NCBI GenBank assembly: GCA_020049615.1
Contig: JAIFKN010000250.1
Span: 1 to 10,673, forward strand
Origin: a bacterium
Lineage (GTDB): Bacteria; Planctomycetota; UBA11346
Direction of reading: 5' to 3'
Length of the DNA stretch: 10,673 nucleotides
Under the pieces are notes generated by a model, which did no database searches, had not been told where the DNA came from, and saw only the letters and a program-made list of their open reading frames with translations. The position numbers were made by a program, and so were the translations under genes. Below, in pieces: positions 1-6,804 of this stretch. Position 1 is the first letter of the stretch. Each line of letters opens with the position of its first letter.

Positions 1-55
1 CACCTCGAACGACGAGCTGGAGCTCGTCGTTCCCAGGCCGGAGCCACCACCATGA
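1..55 (+). CDS. C-terminal end of an upstream gene, partial
   Basis: Reading from base 2, this strand is open from the window edge to a TGA at 53-55 and would encode the tail TSNDELELVVPRPEPPP. The stop overlaps the ATG of the next gene as ATGA (52-55), a common arrangement for translationally coupled operon genes. The fragment is too short to identify the protein. The alternating hydrophobic stretch ending in a proline-rich tail is compatible with a real C-terminus but is not proof. The alternative is that the first 51 bases are a non-coding leader of the dehydrogenase gene. The frame of the dehydrogenase is also open to the window edge, so openness alone decides nothing. Confidence 0.4.
   Translation, partial: TSNDELELVVPRPEPPP
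7..32. repeat. Perfect 12-bp inverted repeat with 2-nt centre
   Basis: GAACGACGAGCT (7-18) and AGCTCGTCGTTC (21-32) are exact reverse complements around a GG centre, so 24 of 26 bases are symmetric. It lies 20 nt before the ATG of the dehydrogenase. No T-run follows, so it is not a standard intrinsic terminator. The tiny centre fits a dimeric-regulator operator in DNA better than an RNA hairpin, although RNA could fold with a slightly opened loop. It may also lie inside the coding tail of an upstream gene. Its function is inferred only from symmetry and position. Confidence 0.55.
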
Positions 56-1158
56 CCACCTGCCGCAACTACTACCTCGACCGCGTCGGCGGTTCCTTTA
101 CGCCGGTCGATGAACGGCTGCCGGCGCCCGGCCCGGGCGAGATCCTGCTGCGCACGCGCCGGGTCTCGGTGTGCCAGAGCGACGTGGTCATCCACAAGGT
201 CGGTTTGCCGCGGATCAAGCGCTGGCCGGCGCTGATCCTGCACGAGGCGAGCTGCACCGTCGAGGCGGTCGGCGACGGGGTGACGAAGTTCGCGCCCGGC
301 GACCTGGTCGGCCTCGGCTGCGACATCCCCTGCGGCGACCGCAACTGCATCTACTGCGGCGACCACGGCACCGGCGACTGGACCAGCTGCCCGAAGACCC
401 AGGCCACCGGCCACGAATACCCCGGCTTCGCCCGCAGCCACGCCATCCTGCCGAAGTGGTTCGTCGACCTCGGGCCGATCGTGAAGTTCCCGGCCGGCAC
501 CGATCCCGCGCACGCCTGCCACCTGGAACCGCTGGCCTGCGGCCTCGAGGGCATGACCCGGGTCAACAACTGCATCGCCAACCGCATCGTCGTACTGATC
601 GGCGCCGGCAGCCAGAGCACCTACGCCCTGCAGTGCGCCCAGGCCATGGGTGCGCGCAAGGTGATCATGATCAACCGCGGCGCCGCGCGGCTGGAGCGCG
701 TGCTGCGCGACTTCGCCGACGAGCGCACCGTCGGGGTGAGCTGGGACGAGCACGTGGTCGAGCGGGTCAAGGAGCTGTGCCAGCCGTTCAACGAGCCGCA
801 CTTCGTCATGATGAACGCGCCGTGCCGCGAGGGCTACGAGCTGTCGGTCAAGCTGATGGGCTACGGCACCGTGCTCGACGCCCACGCCGGGGTGAAGGGC
901 GCCGGCGGCAAGCCGCGCATCGCCCACGAGGTCGACCTCAACAACCAGGTGCACTACCAGCTGCAATGCTACCAGGCGACGCATGGCTCGACCATGCACG
1001 GCATCAACCTGGCGCACCAGCTGATCAGCGGCGGCAAGCTGCCCAAGCTCGGCCTGATGACCGGTGCCGACGAGCGCTTCCGTCCCGACCAGACCCTTGA
1101 AGCGATCCGCCGGGCGAGCACGCCCGACAGCCTCAAGGTGATCATCGATTGGGATTGA
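52..1158 (+). CDS. Zinc-dependent medium-chain alcohol/polyol dehydrogenase
   Basis: This 368-residue protein belongs to the zinc-dependent medium-chain dehydrogenase family, cytosolic enzymes that oxidise alcohols or sugar polyols with a nicotinamide cofactor. The GroES-like half supplies the expected catalytic zinc ligands: C41 (VCQSD), H64-E65 (LHE) and E159 (EPLACG). A structural-zinc lobe is suggested by C94, C99, C102 and C113, with spacing x4-x2-x10 rather than the usual x2-x2-x7. The Rossmann half begins near residue 179 with VVLIGAGSQSTYALQCA, where the usual third glycine of the dinucleotide loop is serine (GAGSQS). The second strand ends in N208-R209 rather than the acidic residue typical of NAD users, so cofactor choice is open. 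The start is supported by GGAG at 40-43, 8 nt before the ATG. The context suggests sugar or polyol oxidation; the substrate is unknown. The gene ends inside the 3' end of the convergent AraC gene. Confidence 0.85.
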   Translation: MTTCRNYYLDRVGGSFTPVDERLPAPGPGEILLRTRRVSVCQSDVVIHKVGLPRIKRWPALILHEASCTVEAVGDGVTKFAPGDLVGLGCDIPCGDRNCIYCGDHGTGDWTSCPKTQATGHEYPGFARSHAILPKWFVDLGPIVKFPAGTDPAHACHLEPLACGLEGMTRVNNCIANRIVVLIGAGSQSTYALQCAQAMGARKVIMINRGAARLERVLRDFADERTVGVSWDEHVVERVKELCQPFNEPHFVMMNAPCREGYELSVKLMGYGTVLDAHAGVKGAGGKPRIAHEVDLNNQVHYQLQCYQATHGSTMHGINLAHQLISGGKLPKLGLMTGADERFRPDQTLEAIRRASTPDSLKVIIDWD

Positions 1159-1960
1159 ACCCGGCCGGCCGGCCGCCGCGCCAGTTGCGCAACCGGCGGT
1201 TGAGCACCTGGACCGAACGGTAGCCGACGGCCTGCGCCACCTCGGTGGTGCGCCGGCCACCTTGGTTGATCAGCAGCTCCGCCCGCTGCAGCCGCTGCTG
1301 GTCGAGCCAGCGTTTGAGGCCCACGCCCCAGCGCCGGCGGGCGCTGCGGAACAACTGCGCCCGACTGCAGCCGTGCCGGGCCGCGAGCTCGGCCAGGTTC
1401 CAGGGCCGGAACGGATCGGCAGCCAGCGCCGCCAGCGCACGCCCTGCCACCCCCTCGCGCGCCGGGGCGGAGCGACGCTCGTGCAGGACGAGGAGCAGAT
1501 CGGCGGTCAGCCGTGCCAGCGCCGGCGGCGTCAACGCCAAGGCCGAAGGCGTCAGCAACGGCCGCAGCCGGGTGGCGATCACCCCATCCGCGTCTGGCCA
1601 CACCGGGCCGTGGTCGCCACGCAGACGGTCGGCGACCTCCCGCAGCGCGACCCCGTCGAAGTTGATCCAGGCGCTGCGGTAACCGGGACCGAGGCGGTCG
1701 GGCGTGCCATACTGGACGTCCTCGCCAAAGGCGAGGACGATGACGCACGGCGCGGCGGCGACGAGCAGGCGCGAGCGCCAGCGCACCTGCATCTCGCCGG
1801 TCTCGAGCCGCTGCAGCAGCAGCATGCCCGGAGCCCGCGTCTCGTTGGCGATCCAGCGTTTCAGTCCGGGTCCGAGATCGTGGCGGCCGCGAAAGCGCGG
1901 GACGGCCAGGGCCGGCTCGACCGGATCTGCAACAAATCGTTCAATCGTGAAACGGTCCAT
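1142..1960 (-). CDS. AraC-family transcriptional regulator
   Basis: This 272-residue protein is a likely cytosolic DNA-binding regulator. The C-terminal AraC/XylS domain spans about residues 172-270. The first helix-turn-helix is around WNLAELAARHGCSRAQLFRS (187-206) and the second around TTEVAQAVGYRSVQVLNRRL (238-257), followed by the family's G-x-x-P-x-x-F ending (GGRPAGF). The N-terminal 160 residues hold a beta-rich segment compatible with an AraC cupin-like ligand-binding domain, with motifs such as APGMLLLQRLETG and GYRSAWINFDG, but the ligand is not identifiable. An in-frame TGA lies four codons before the ATG, which limits longer starts. No clear ribosome-binding site precedes it. It is transcribed away from the esterase gene across a 77-bp spacer, the classic position for a regulator acting on its divergent neighbour. 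Its last 17 nt overlap the dehydrogenase gene tail to tail. Confidence 0.88.
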   Translation of the reverse strand: MDRFTIERFVADPVEPALAVPRFRGRHDLGPGLKRWIANETRAPGMLLLQRLETGEMQVRWRSRLLVAAAPCVIVLAFGEDVQYGTPDRLGPGYRSAWINFDGVALREVADRLRGDHGPVWPDADGVIATRLRPLLTPSALALTPPALARLTADLLLVLHERRSAPAREGVAGRALAALAADPFRPWNLAELAARHGCSRAQLFRSARRRWGVGLKRWLDQQRLQRAELLINQGGRRTTEVAQAVGYRSVQVLNRRLRNWRGGRPAGFNPNR

Positions 1961-2037
1961 GCCCCATGATCATGCCCAGACCGCTGGAATAACCATATGC
2001 ATCCCGCTGCCCACCCGATCGGAGCCGTTCCCCCGCC
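1961..2037. promoter_or_regulatory. Divergent intergenic region between the AraC and esterase genes
   Basis: This 77-bp spacer lies between two divergent starts and must carry at least the regulator's promoter and probably that of the esterase gene. It is more AT-rich than its surroundings around 1988-2002 (GAATAACCATATGCAT). A 10-bp palindrome CATGATCATG sits at 1965-1974. No convincing -35/-10 pair could be assigned on either strand. A GGAG at 2021-2024 is 13 nt before the esterase ATG, which is too far for a normal Shine-Dalgarno site. An operator for the AraC protein is likely by position but no paired direct repeats were recognised. Confidence 0.4.
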
Positions 2038-4242
2038 ATGCGCCACACCATGCTCGCCGCCCTCCCGCTCCTCGCCACCCTGGGCCAGGCCGCCGACGGC
2101 GTCACCCTCGAAGTCCTGCCCAGCCCAGCCAAGGCCGACGGCACGCTGCCGTTCAGCGCCGATGGCGCCGCTGCGCTGAGCCTGGGCGAGGTGACCGGAT
2201 CCGATGGCCGGAGGCTGGCGGCCATCGCTGGCGCCTGGTCGGCGACCCACCTGCATCTCCGCATCGCGGTCGAGGATGCCGACCACATCGGTGCCGTCGG
2301 CGCCCGGGCCCTGTGGTCCTCGGACAGCGTCGAGATCGGCCTCGACCTGGCCGGCGACGGTAGCGGACGCCTGCCGCCCTCCACCACCGGTCCGATCGGC
2401 GATGACGATCTCAAGGTCATCATCGGCCTGGCTGAATCCGGCCCGGACCTGATGGTCCTGGCCTCGCGAAGCAAGCGTGATGCGGCGGTACTGCGTCAGG
2501 GCCTGACCATCGTCCGCGATCCGCAGCACCCGGATACGCTGCTCTACCGCCTTGATCTGCCGTGGTCAGTGCTCGGCGTCGCCGGCGGCGCCAGGCCCAT
2601 CCTCGGCCTCGACGTCCAGGTCAACGACCGCGATGCGGGCGACGGCGACAAGACTCCGCATCACTGGGGCGGCGGCCTGCGCAACGGCTTCACCGCCGCG
2701 GCCATGCGCCGCCTCGTCCTGGGCGAACCGCCGGCTCCGTTCGCCGCCGCGGCCTGGGAGCCCCTGCTGGCGTGGAACCCGGCCGATCGCGGCGGTCTGC
2801 ATCTCGGGATACGCTCGGATACGCCGGTCGAAGCCGTGCTGGAACTCGCCGGCACCGCCCATCCCCTCGTCATCCCCGGCGGCCCGGGTCTGCGTTTCCA
2901 CCGCGTCGGCATTCCGGTCCTGGCCGACGAGGCCACCGCCGTGCTCCGCCTGCCCGGCGCCGCCGCGATCGAAGCTCGCCAGTCCGCGCCCGCCGCCCTC
3001 TTCGCCGCGCTGCAGCAGCGTCTGACCGATCTGTCCGCCCGCCCGGATCAGCATCCGCTCTTCGTCCGCCACCTCGATTCGCTGCACGCGCTGGCGGTCA
3101 GCGACTGGGCCAGGGTCCTGCTGCAGCGCAGCGAGGATCCGCGCCGTGCCGAGGAGAGCGTCGGCCATATGCGCCGCCTCCTCGCCGGGCTGCGCGGCGA
3201 GGTCGGCGAGTGGCAGGCCTACCTCGACGGCCGACGCTCGCTGCTGATGTCCTACGTCAGCCCGCATGACGGCACGCTGCAGTACTATTACTTCGGCGTG
3301 CCGCGGGACTGGAACCCGTCCAGGGCGTATCCGCTGTTCTTCGAACTGCACGGCGCCGGCAGCGACCATCCGCTGGGCGGGGCGGCCTTCCGCCTCGGCG
3401 TCGAAGCAGAAGCGGTCGCGCTTCACGGCTACGACACCCCGCGGGTGTGGGCCGAGATCGACCGTAGCGGCTACTGGGTGCACCCCTTCGGCCGCGGCAA
3501 CCTCGGCTATGCCGGCATCGCCCGCATCGACATCCTCGAGGCCTACGACCACGCCCACCGTCTGGTGCGGATCGACGCCGACCGCCGCTACCTCTACGGC
3601 TTCTCCATGGGCAGCATGGGCACCCTGTCGCTGGCGCAGCTCACCCCGTCGCGCTGGGCTGCCTGCGCCGCCATGTCGGGCGCCGGCAGCCGCGGCGAGC
3701 CGATCCGCACCTACCTGCTCGACAACCTCGCCGGCCTGCCCTTCCGCATGGTCATCGGCAGCGACGATGGCGGCGCCGCCAATTTCCGCGACATGCGCCA
3801 GGCGATGCAGGCGCGCGGCCTCGATCCGCTGTACCTGGAGATCGTCGGACTCGGCCACAACTACACTGGCGAGATGCAGCGCGAATCCGGCGAGTGGCTG
3901 AAGCAGCATGTGCGCAAGCGGCCCCAGCGCTTCACCTTCGCCACCACCGACAATCTCACCGGCGACTGCTGGGGCGTGCGCCTGGTCGTCGACATGGGCG
4001 TCGCGCCGCGCGGCGGCATGGTCCGCGGACCGCTGCGCGTGGTCGATGAGAGCGCTCCGAGCTTCGCCAAGGCCACGGTGTCGGTCAGCGGGCAGACCGT
4101 GACCATCGACAGCCAGGGCGCCCGCCAGGTCAACCTCGACTTCGATCCGGTGGACGGCCTCGGCCTGCAGGGCGAGGTGACGGTGGTGTGGAACGGCGCC
4201 GAGGCCTACCGCGGCCCGGCCAAGCCCGTCGTCCTGCGCTGA
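2038..4242 (+). CDS. Exported CBM9-like domain fused to alpha/beta-hydrolase esterase
   Basis: This 734-residue protein begins with a likely Sec signal peptide (MRHTMLAALPLLATLGQA, cleavage near 18-19), so it should act in the periplasm or outside the cell. Residues about 22-232 resemble the CBM9-like carbohydrate-binding domain, including the typical W93-x2-DSVEIGLDL segment. A linker or helical region follows (about 320-400). An alpha/beta-hydrolase domain then shows HGAG at 438-441 (oxyanion region), the nucleophile elbow G521-F-S523-M-G, acid candidates D576/D577 in IGSDDGG, and H607 in GLGHNY. This order fits a Ser-Asp-His triad of the PHB-depolymerase/prolyl-oligopeptidase-like esterases. 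A beta-rich C-terminal domain (about 635-734) ends the protein. It probably removes ester groups from a glycan, though peptidase activity cannot be excluded. It leads a same-strand group with the ChbG and LacI genes. No good ribosome-binding site precedes the ATG, and a second in-frame ATG at 2050 is possible. Confidence 0.8.
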   Translation: MRHTMLAALPLLATLGQAADGVTLEVLPSPAKADGTLPFSADGAAALSLGEVTGSDGRRLAAIAGAWSATHLHLRIAVEDADHIGAVGARALWSSDSVEIGLDLAGDGSGRLPPSTTGPIGDDDLKVIIGLAESGPDLMVLASRSKRDAAVLRQGLTIVRDPQHPDTLLYRLDLPWSVLGVAGGARPILGLDVQVNDRDAGDGDKTPHHWGGGLRNGFTAAAMRRLVLGEPPAPFAAAAWEPLLAWNPADRGGLHLGIRSDTPVEAVLELAGTAHPLVIPGGPGLRFHRVGIPVLADEATAVLRLPGAAAIEARQSAPAALFAALQQRLTDLSARPDQHPLFVRHLDSLHALAVSDWARVLLQRSEDPRRAEESVGHMRRLLAGLRGEVGEWQAYLDGRRSLLMSYVSPHDGTLQYYYFGVPRDWNPSRAYPLFFELHGAGSDHPLGGAAFRLGVEAEAVALHGYDTPRVWAEIDRSGYWVHPFGRGNLGYAGIARIDILEAYDHAHRLVRIDADRRYLYGFSMGSMGTLSLAQLTPSRWAACAAMSGAGSRGEPIRTYLLDNLAGLPFRMVIGSDDGGAANFRDMRQAMQARGLDPLYLEIVGLGHNYTGEMQRESGEWLKQHVRKRPQRFTFATTDNLTGDCWGVRLVVDMGVAPRGGMVRGPLRVVDESAPSFAKATVSVSGQTVTIDSQGARQVNLDFDPVDGLGLQGEVTVVWNGAEAYRGPAKPVVLR

Positions 4243-4329
4243 GCCTCGCCGACCGCAAGTGCGGTACGAGCGCAGAACCCCGTCCTCCTACGCCATTGCA
4301 CCGTCCAGTCCACCCCGTCCGATCCCGGC
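4243..4329. other. 87-nt spacer with small dyad ACCGCA-AG-TGCGGT
   Basis: The spacer follows the esterase stop by a few bases with a perfect 6-bp inverted repeat at 4252-4265, extendable to CG...CG with one bulged base. No T-run follows, so a classical intrinsic terminator is not supported. It could be a weak RNA hairpin that protects or attenuates the transcript between the esterase and deacetylase genes, or chance in GC-rich DNA. The remainder is C-rich with no recognisable promoter or ribosome-binding site before the next ATG. Confidence 0.3.
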
Positions 4330-5103
4330 ATGATCCCCACGATCTTCCGTGCCGACGACATCGGCATCTCCTGCTCCACCGTGCTAGCCGCCAGGCTGGC
4401 GATCGAGCATGGCGTCTGCCGCAACGTCAGCGTACAGGCGGTCGGACCGCATCTGGCGCTGGTGCGCGAGCTGCTGGTGCCGCTGCAGCGGGCCGGACGC
4501 ATCGACCTCGGTCTGCACGTCACGCTCAACTGCGAATGGGATTTCCCGCGCTTCAAGCCCATCGGCCGGCATCCGCATCCGGACCTGCTCGACACCGACG
4601 GAGCCTTCGTCCAGCATCCCGGCATCCTGCATGAACGCCGGCTGCCTGGTCAGGCGGTGATCGATGAGGCCGAGGCGCAGCTGGCCTTGCTGCGCGCGCA
4701 CGGCATCGAACCGCAGTACGTCGATGAGCACATGTGCTTCGGCTGGGTGCCCTCGCTCGCTGGCGCGCTGACCGGCTTCTGCGCCCATCATGGCCTGATC
4801 CAGGCCGACCGGCTGCGCTTCGAGCGCCCTGCCCCGGTGCAGCAGGCCGACGCCGTCGCCCAGGCCCTGGCCGGCATCGCGGCGGCGGTGCGCGGCCCCC
4901 TGCGGTTCGTCGGCCATCCCGTGCTGCCGGACAACGAAAACGGCCTGTTCCGCATGCGTGGTGACCCCGCCTACGACCTCAACCGCGACCGCGACGCGCA
5001 GCGGCGCATGTTCACCGACCCGCGGGTGCGCGCCCTGGCCGGCTCCGGACGGTTGTGGACGGTGCGATACAGTGAGCTGGCTGGTGGGCTTTCGAACCGT
5101 TGA
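4330..5103 (+). CDS. ChbG/YdjC-family carbohydrate deacetylase
   Basis: This 257-residue protein matches the ChbG/YdjC (HpnK-like) family, metal-dependent cytosolic hydrolases that remove acetyl groups from N-acetylated sugars such as chitooligosaccharides. The N-terminal strand carries RADDIGIS (7-14), equivalent to the family's NADDFG motif with D10 as probable metal ligand. LGLHVTLN (60-67) supplies H63. YVDEHMCFG (130-138) supplies H134, at the place of the first histidine in the usual D-S-H-x-H motif; the second histidine is C136 here. GHPV (around 196-199) matches a later conserved loop. The length is normal for the family. No signal peptide is visible, so it likely acts inside the cell after uptake of an oligosaccharide. 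It lies 87 nt after the esterase gene and 30 nt before the LacI gene, which suggests one operon. The family is fairly certain; the substrate is not. Confidence 0.82.
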   Translation: MIPTIFRADDIGISCSTVLAARLAIEHGVCRNVSVQAVGPHLALVRELLVPLQRAGRIDLGLHVTLNCEWDFPRFKPIGRHPHPDLLDTDGAFVQHPGILHERRLPGQAVIDEAEAQLALLRAHGIEPQYVDEHMCFGWVPSLAGALTGFCAHHGLIQADRLRFERPAPVQQADAVAQALAGIAAAVRGPLRFVGHPVLPDNENGLFRMRGDPAYDLNRDRDAQRRMFTDPRVRALAGSGRLWTVRYSELAGGLSNR

Positions 5104-5133
5104 ATCGCCGTAGAACCGCCCACCCTGCGATCC

Positions 5134-6072
5134 ATGGCCGGCCGCACCTCGCTCAAGGACATCGCCGCTGCCACCGGCATGTCGGTGTCCACCGTCAGCC
5201 TCGCCCTGTCCGGAGACCTGCGCGTCGCGGCCCCGACCCGCCAGCGCATCCGCGCCGCCGCGGACAAGCTCGGCTACGTCCGCGACCCGATCCTCGCCAG
5301 CATCGCCTCCGGGCGCTTCCGCCATCCCGGCAAGCCGGTGTGCATCGCGGTCAGCGCCCAGGGCAACGGTTGGACCACCAGGTTGCGGCCCCAGGCCGAA
5401 GCGATGGGCATGTCGGTGCGCGGCCTCGACGGGCCGATCGGAACCCTCGTCGCCCAGGCCCTCGAGCTGGGGGCCGCTGCCCTGGTGCTGCATCGCCGCG
5501 GCGTCGACCTCGACCTGGTGGCGAACATCCCGCTGCCGGTGGTGCTGTGGGAGGACGAGGGACCGGCGAACCCGCCCGTCGACCTGGTCGAGACCTGCGA
5601 ATGGTGGACTGCAACCGTTGGCGCGGTGGAGCGCATCCGCGCCGCCGGCTACCGCTCCCTGGCGGCCGTGCTCAAGCCGGCGATGCCACGGCACTGGCAC
5701 GACGACATCCGCTTGGCCGCGGTCAAGGCCATGGGCCTGCCGGTCCTGGAACTCGACTCCGCCGATCGTGACGAGACCGATGGCGTCGTGCGTTTCATCA
5801 CTGCGCATCGGCCCGATGCCGTCCTCGTCGGTCTGACTTTCATCGGCGATCTGCTGCTGCGTTCCGGCTTTAAGCTGCCTTACGCTTCGCTGATCGTGAA
5901 CGAAGGCCCGTGGTTCACCCACAATGCCGGCTGGATGCCCGACCAGGACCATCGCGGACAGGTGACCCTGGAGCTGATCGAGCAGCGCCTGCGCTACGGC
6001 CCGCGCCCGCCGCGGCGCATCGTCATCCCGCCGCGCTGGCAGGCCGGGCAGACGCTGCCCGAGGTCCTGTAA
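5134..6072 (+). CDS. LacI-family transcriptional regulator
   Basis: This 312-residue protein starts with a textbook LacI helix-turn-helix (TSLKDIAAATGMSVSTVSLA, residues 5-24). The hinge-helix region follows (TRQRIRAAADKLGYVRDPIL, 35-54). Residues 68-300 form a periplasmic-binding-protein-like effector domain, shown by strand-loop patterns such as PVCIAVSAQGNG, AAALVLHRRG, PDAVLVGL and a C-terminal RRIVIPP. It is a little shorter than the usual 330-350 residues. The extended positions after LGY (RDPILASIASGRFR) resemble those of LacI proteins from Verrucomicrobiota and relatives, from memory. It lies 30 nt after the deacetylase gene, with no clear ribosome-binding site. It probably controls this cluster in response to a sugar; the operator was not identified with confidence. 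Confidence 0.92.
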   Translation: MAGRTSLKDIAAATGMSVSTVSLALSGDLRVAAPTRQRIRAAADKLGYVRDPILASIASGRFRHPGKPVCIAVSAQGNGWTTRLRPQAEAMGMSVRGLDGPIGTLVAQALELGAAALVLHRRGVDLDLVANIPLPVVLWEDEGPANPPVDLVETCEWWTATVGAVERIRAAGYRSLAAVLKPAMPRHWHDDIRLAAVKAMGLPVLELDSADRDETDGVVRFITAHRPDAVLVGLTFIGDLLLRSGFKLPYASLIVNEGPWFTHNAGWMPDQDHRGQVTLELIEQRLRYGPRPPRRIVIPPRWQAGQTLPEVL

Positions 6073-6084
6073 ACCTCCTGGCGT

Positions 6085-6804
6085 TCAAGGCTGGCCGGCG
6101 CGCAACGTCAGTACACGCCAGCCTGTCGGCCAGCCGGTTCCCTCGAAGCTGGCCAGCAGCCCGTCGTATGGGCGTTCGACGATGGCGAAGGGTGGACGAC
6201 CACGATCGAGCAGCAGCCGACCGCGGAGACCACGGAAGGGTACCAGCCTGATGGCCTGCCAGGTCGGTGGATCCACCTGCAGCAGGGTGGCGAAGTCGGG
6301 CGCACCGGGGGCAGGTTCGCCGAGCAGGAGGTCGAGGATCGCCAGGGCATCGCGGGGGGTGGGCAGGGCCGCCACCAGCAGATCCTGCACCTCGGTCAGC
6401 GGTACCTGACGGCCATCGCCTCTCCACGCCCGGGCGGCGCCATCCCAGGCCAGGCCGCGGAGACGGCTCAGGGATTCGCGCAGATCGGCGGGGACGATGA
6501 TCCGCTCGCGGCCGAGGATGGCATCGGGCAGCCCGGTGAACAAAGCCACGCCCTCGGGCTGGTCCGGGGCGGACAGCAGCCAGGCACGCCCCCGGAGCAC
6601 CGGGCCGAGACGGGTGAAACCGGCCTCGTCAGTTGCCACGCCGGCGACGTGCGCCGCCAGGGCCCGATGCGGCATGCGGTTCCGTGGATCAGCCAGATGG
6701 AGCAGCACCGCCGTCAGCGCGCCAGCCAGGACCACGACACCGAGGATGATGCGGATGGACACGATCAGCCGCCCAGGACCCGCAGGCGCCAGAGCACGAA
6801 GCAT
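6085..6804 (-). CDS. Unrecognised single-pass membrane protein, coupled to the pseudokinase gene
   Basis: I do not recognise this 239-residue protein. A single hydrophobic helix lies at about residues 16-37 (IRIILGVVVLAGALTAVLLHL), preceded by a short basic segment, so it is probably anchored with most of the chain outside the cytoplasm. The remainder is soluble-looking, with alternating strand and helix patterns (RERIIVPADLRESLSRLRGL; EVQDLLVAAL; GRLLLDRGRPPFAIVERPYDG) and few cysteines. The ATG at 6804 overlaps the end of the pseudokinase gene by 40 nt and has GGAGG just upstream. A GTG at 6762, two bases beyond the pseudokinase stop, would give a 225-residue version starting MSIRIILG and keeps the membrane helix. 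Both proteins are membrane anchored and surely cotranscribed, so a shared function is likely. The gene ends 12 nt from the convergent LacI gene. Confidence 0.75.
   Translation of the reverse strand: MLRALAPAGPGRLIVSIRIILGVVVLAGALTAVLLHLADPRNRMPHRALAAHVAGVATDEAGFTRLGPVLRGRAWLLSAPDQPEGVALFTGLPDAILGRERIIVPADLRESLSRLRGLAWDGAARAWRGDGRQVPLTEVQDLLVAALPTPRDALAILDLLLGEPAPGAPDFATLLQVDPPTWQAIRLVPFRGLRGRLLLDRGRPPFAIVERPYDGLLASFEGTGWPTGWRVLTLRAGQP

Noticed and set aside
171..1100. Alternative plus-strand frame of 309 codons inside the dehydrogenase gene
   Set aside because: The translation is dominated by Arg, Pro and Gly, a typical +1 shadow, while the dehydrogenase frame has all catalytic zinc ligands.
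1161..1180. Tandem CCGG/GGCC run after the dehydrogenase stop as a repeat or terminator
   Set aside because: It codes for the Gly/Arg/Pro-rich C-terminus of the AraC protein and has no T-run; simple GC-rich coding sequence explains it.
2566..3909. Open minus-strand frame of 447 codons opposite the esterase gene
   Set aside because: The esterase triad and CBM9-like motifs are on the plus strand; the antisense translation is Ala/Gly/Gln/Val-rich without motifs.
4384..5952. Open minus-strand frame of 522 codons opposite the deacetylase and LacI genes
   Set aside because: It spans two well-recognised plus-strand genes and has low-complexity, Gly/His/Gln/Arg-rich composition without family motifs, as expected of an antisense shadow in GC-rich DNA.
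6073..6084. Bidirectional terminator between the LacI gene and the small membrane-protein gene
   Set aside because: Only 12 nt separate the two convergent stops and no hairpin with a T-run could be found there.
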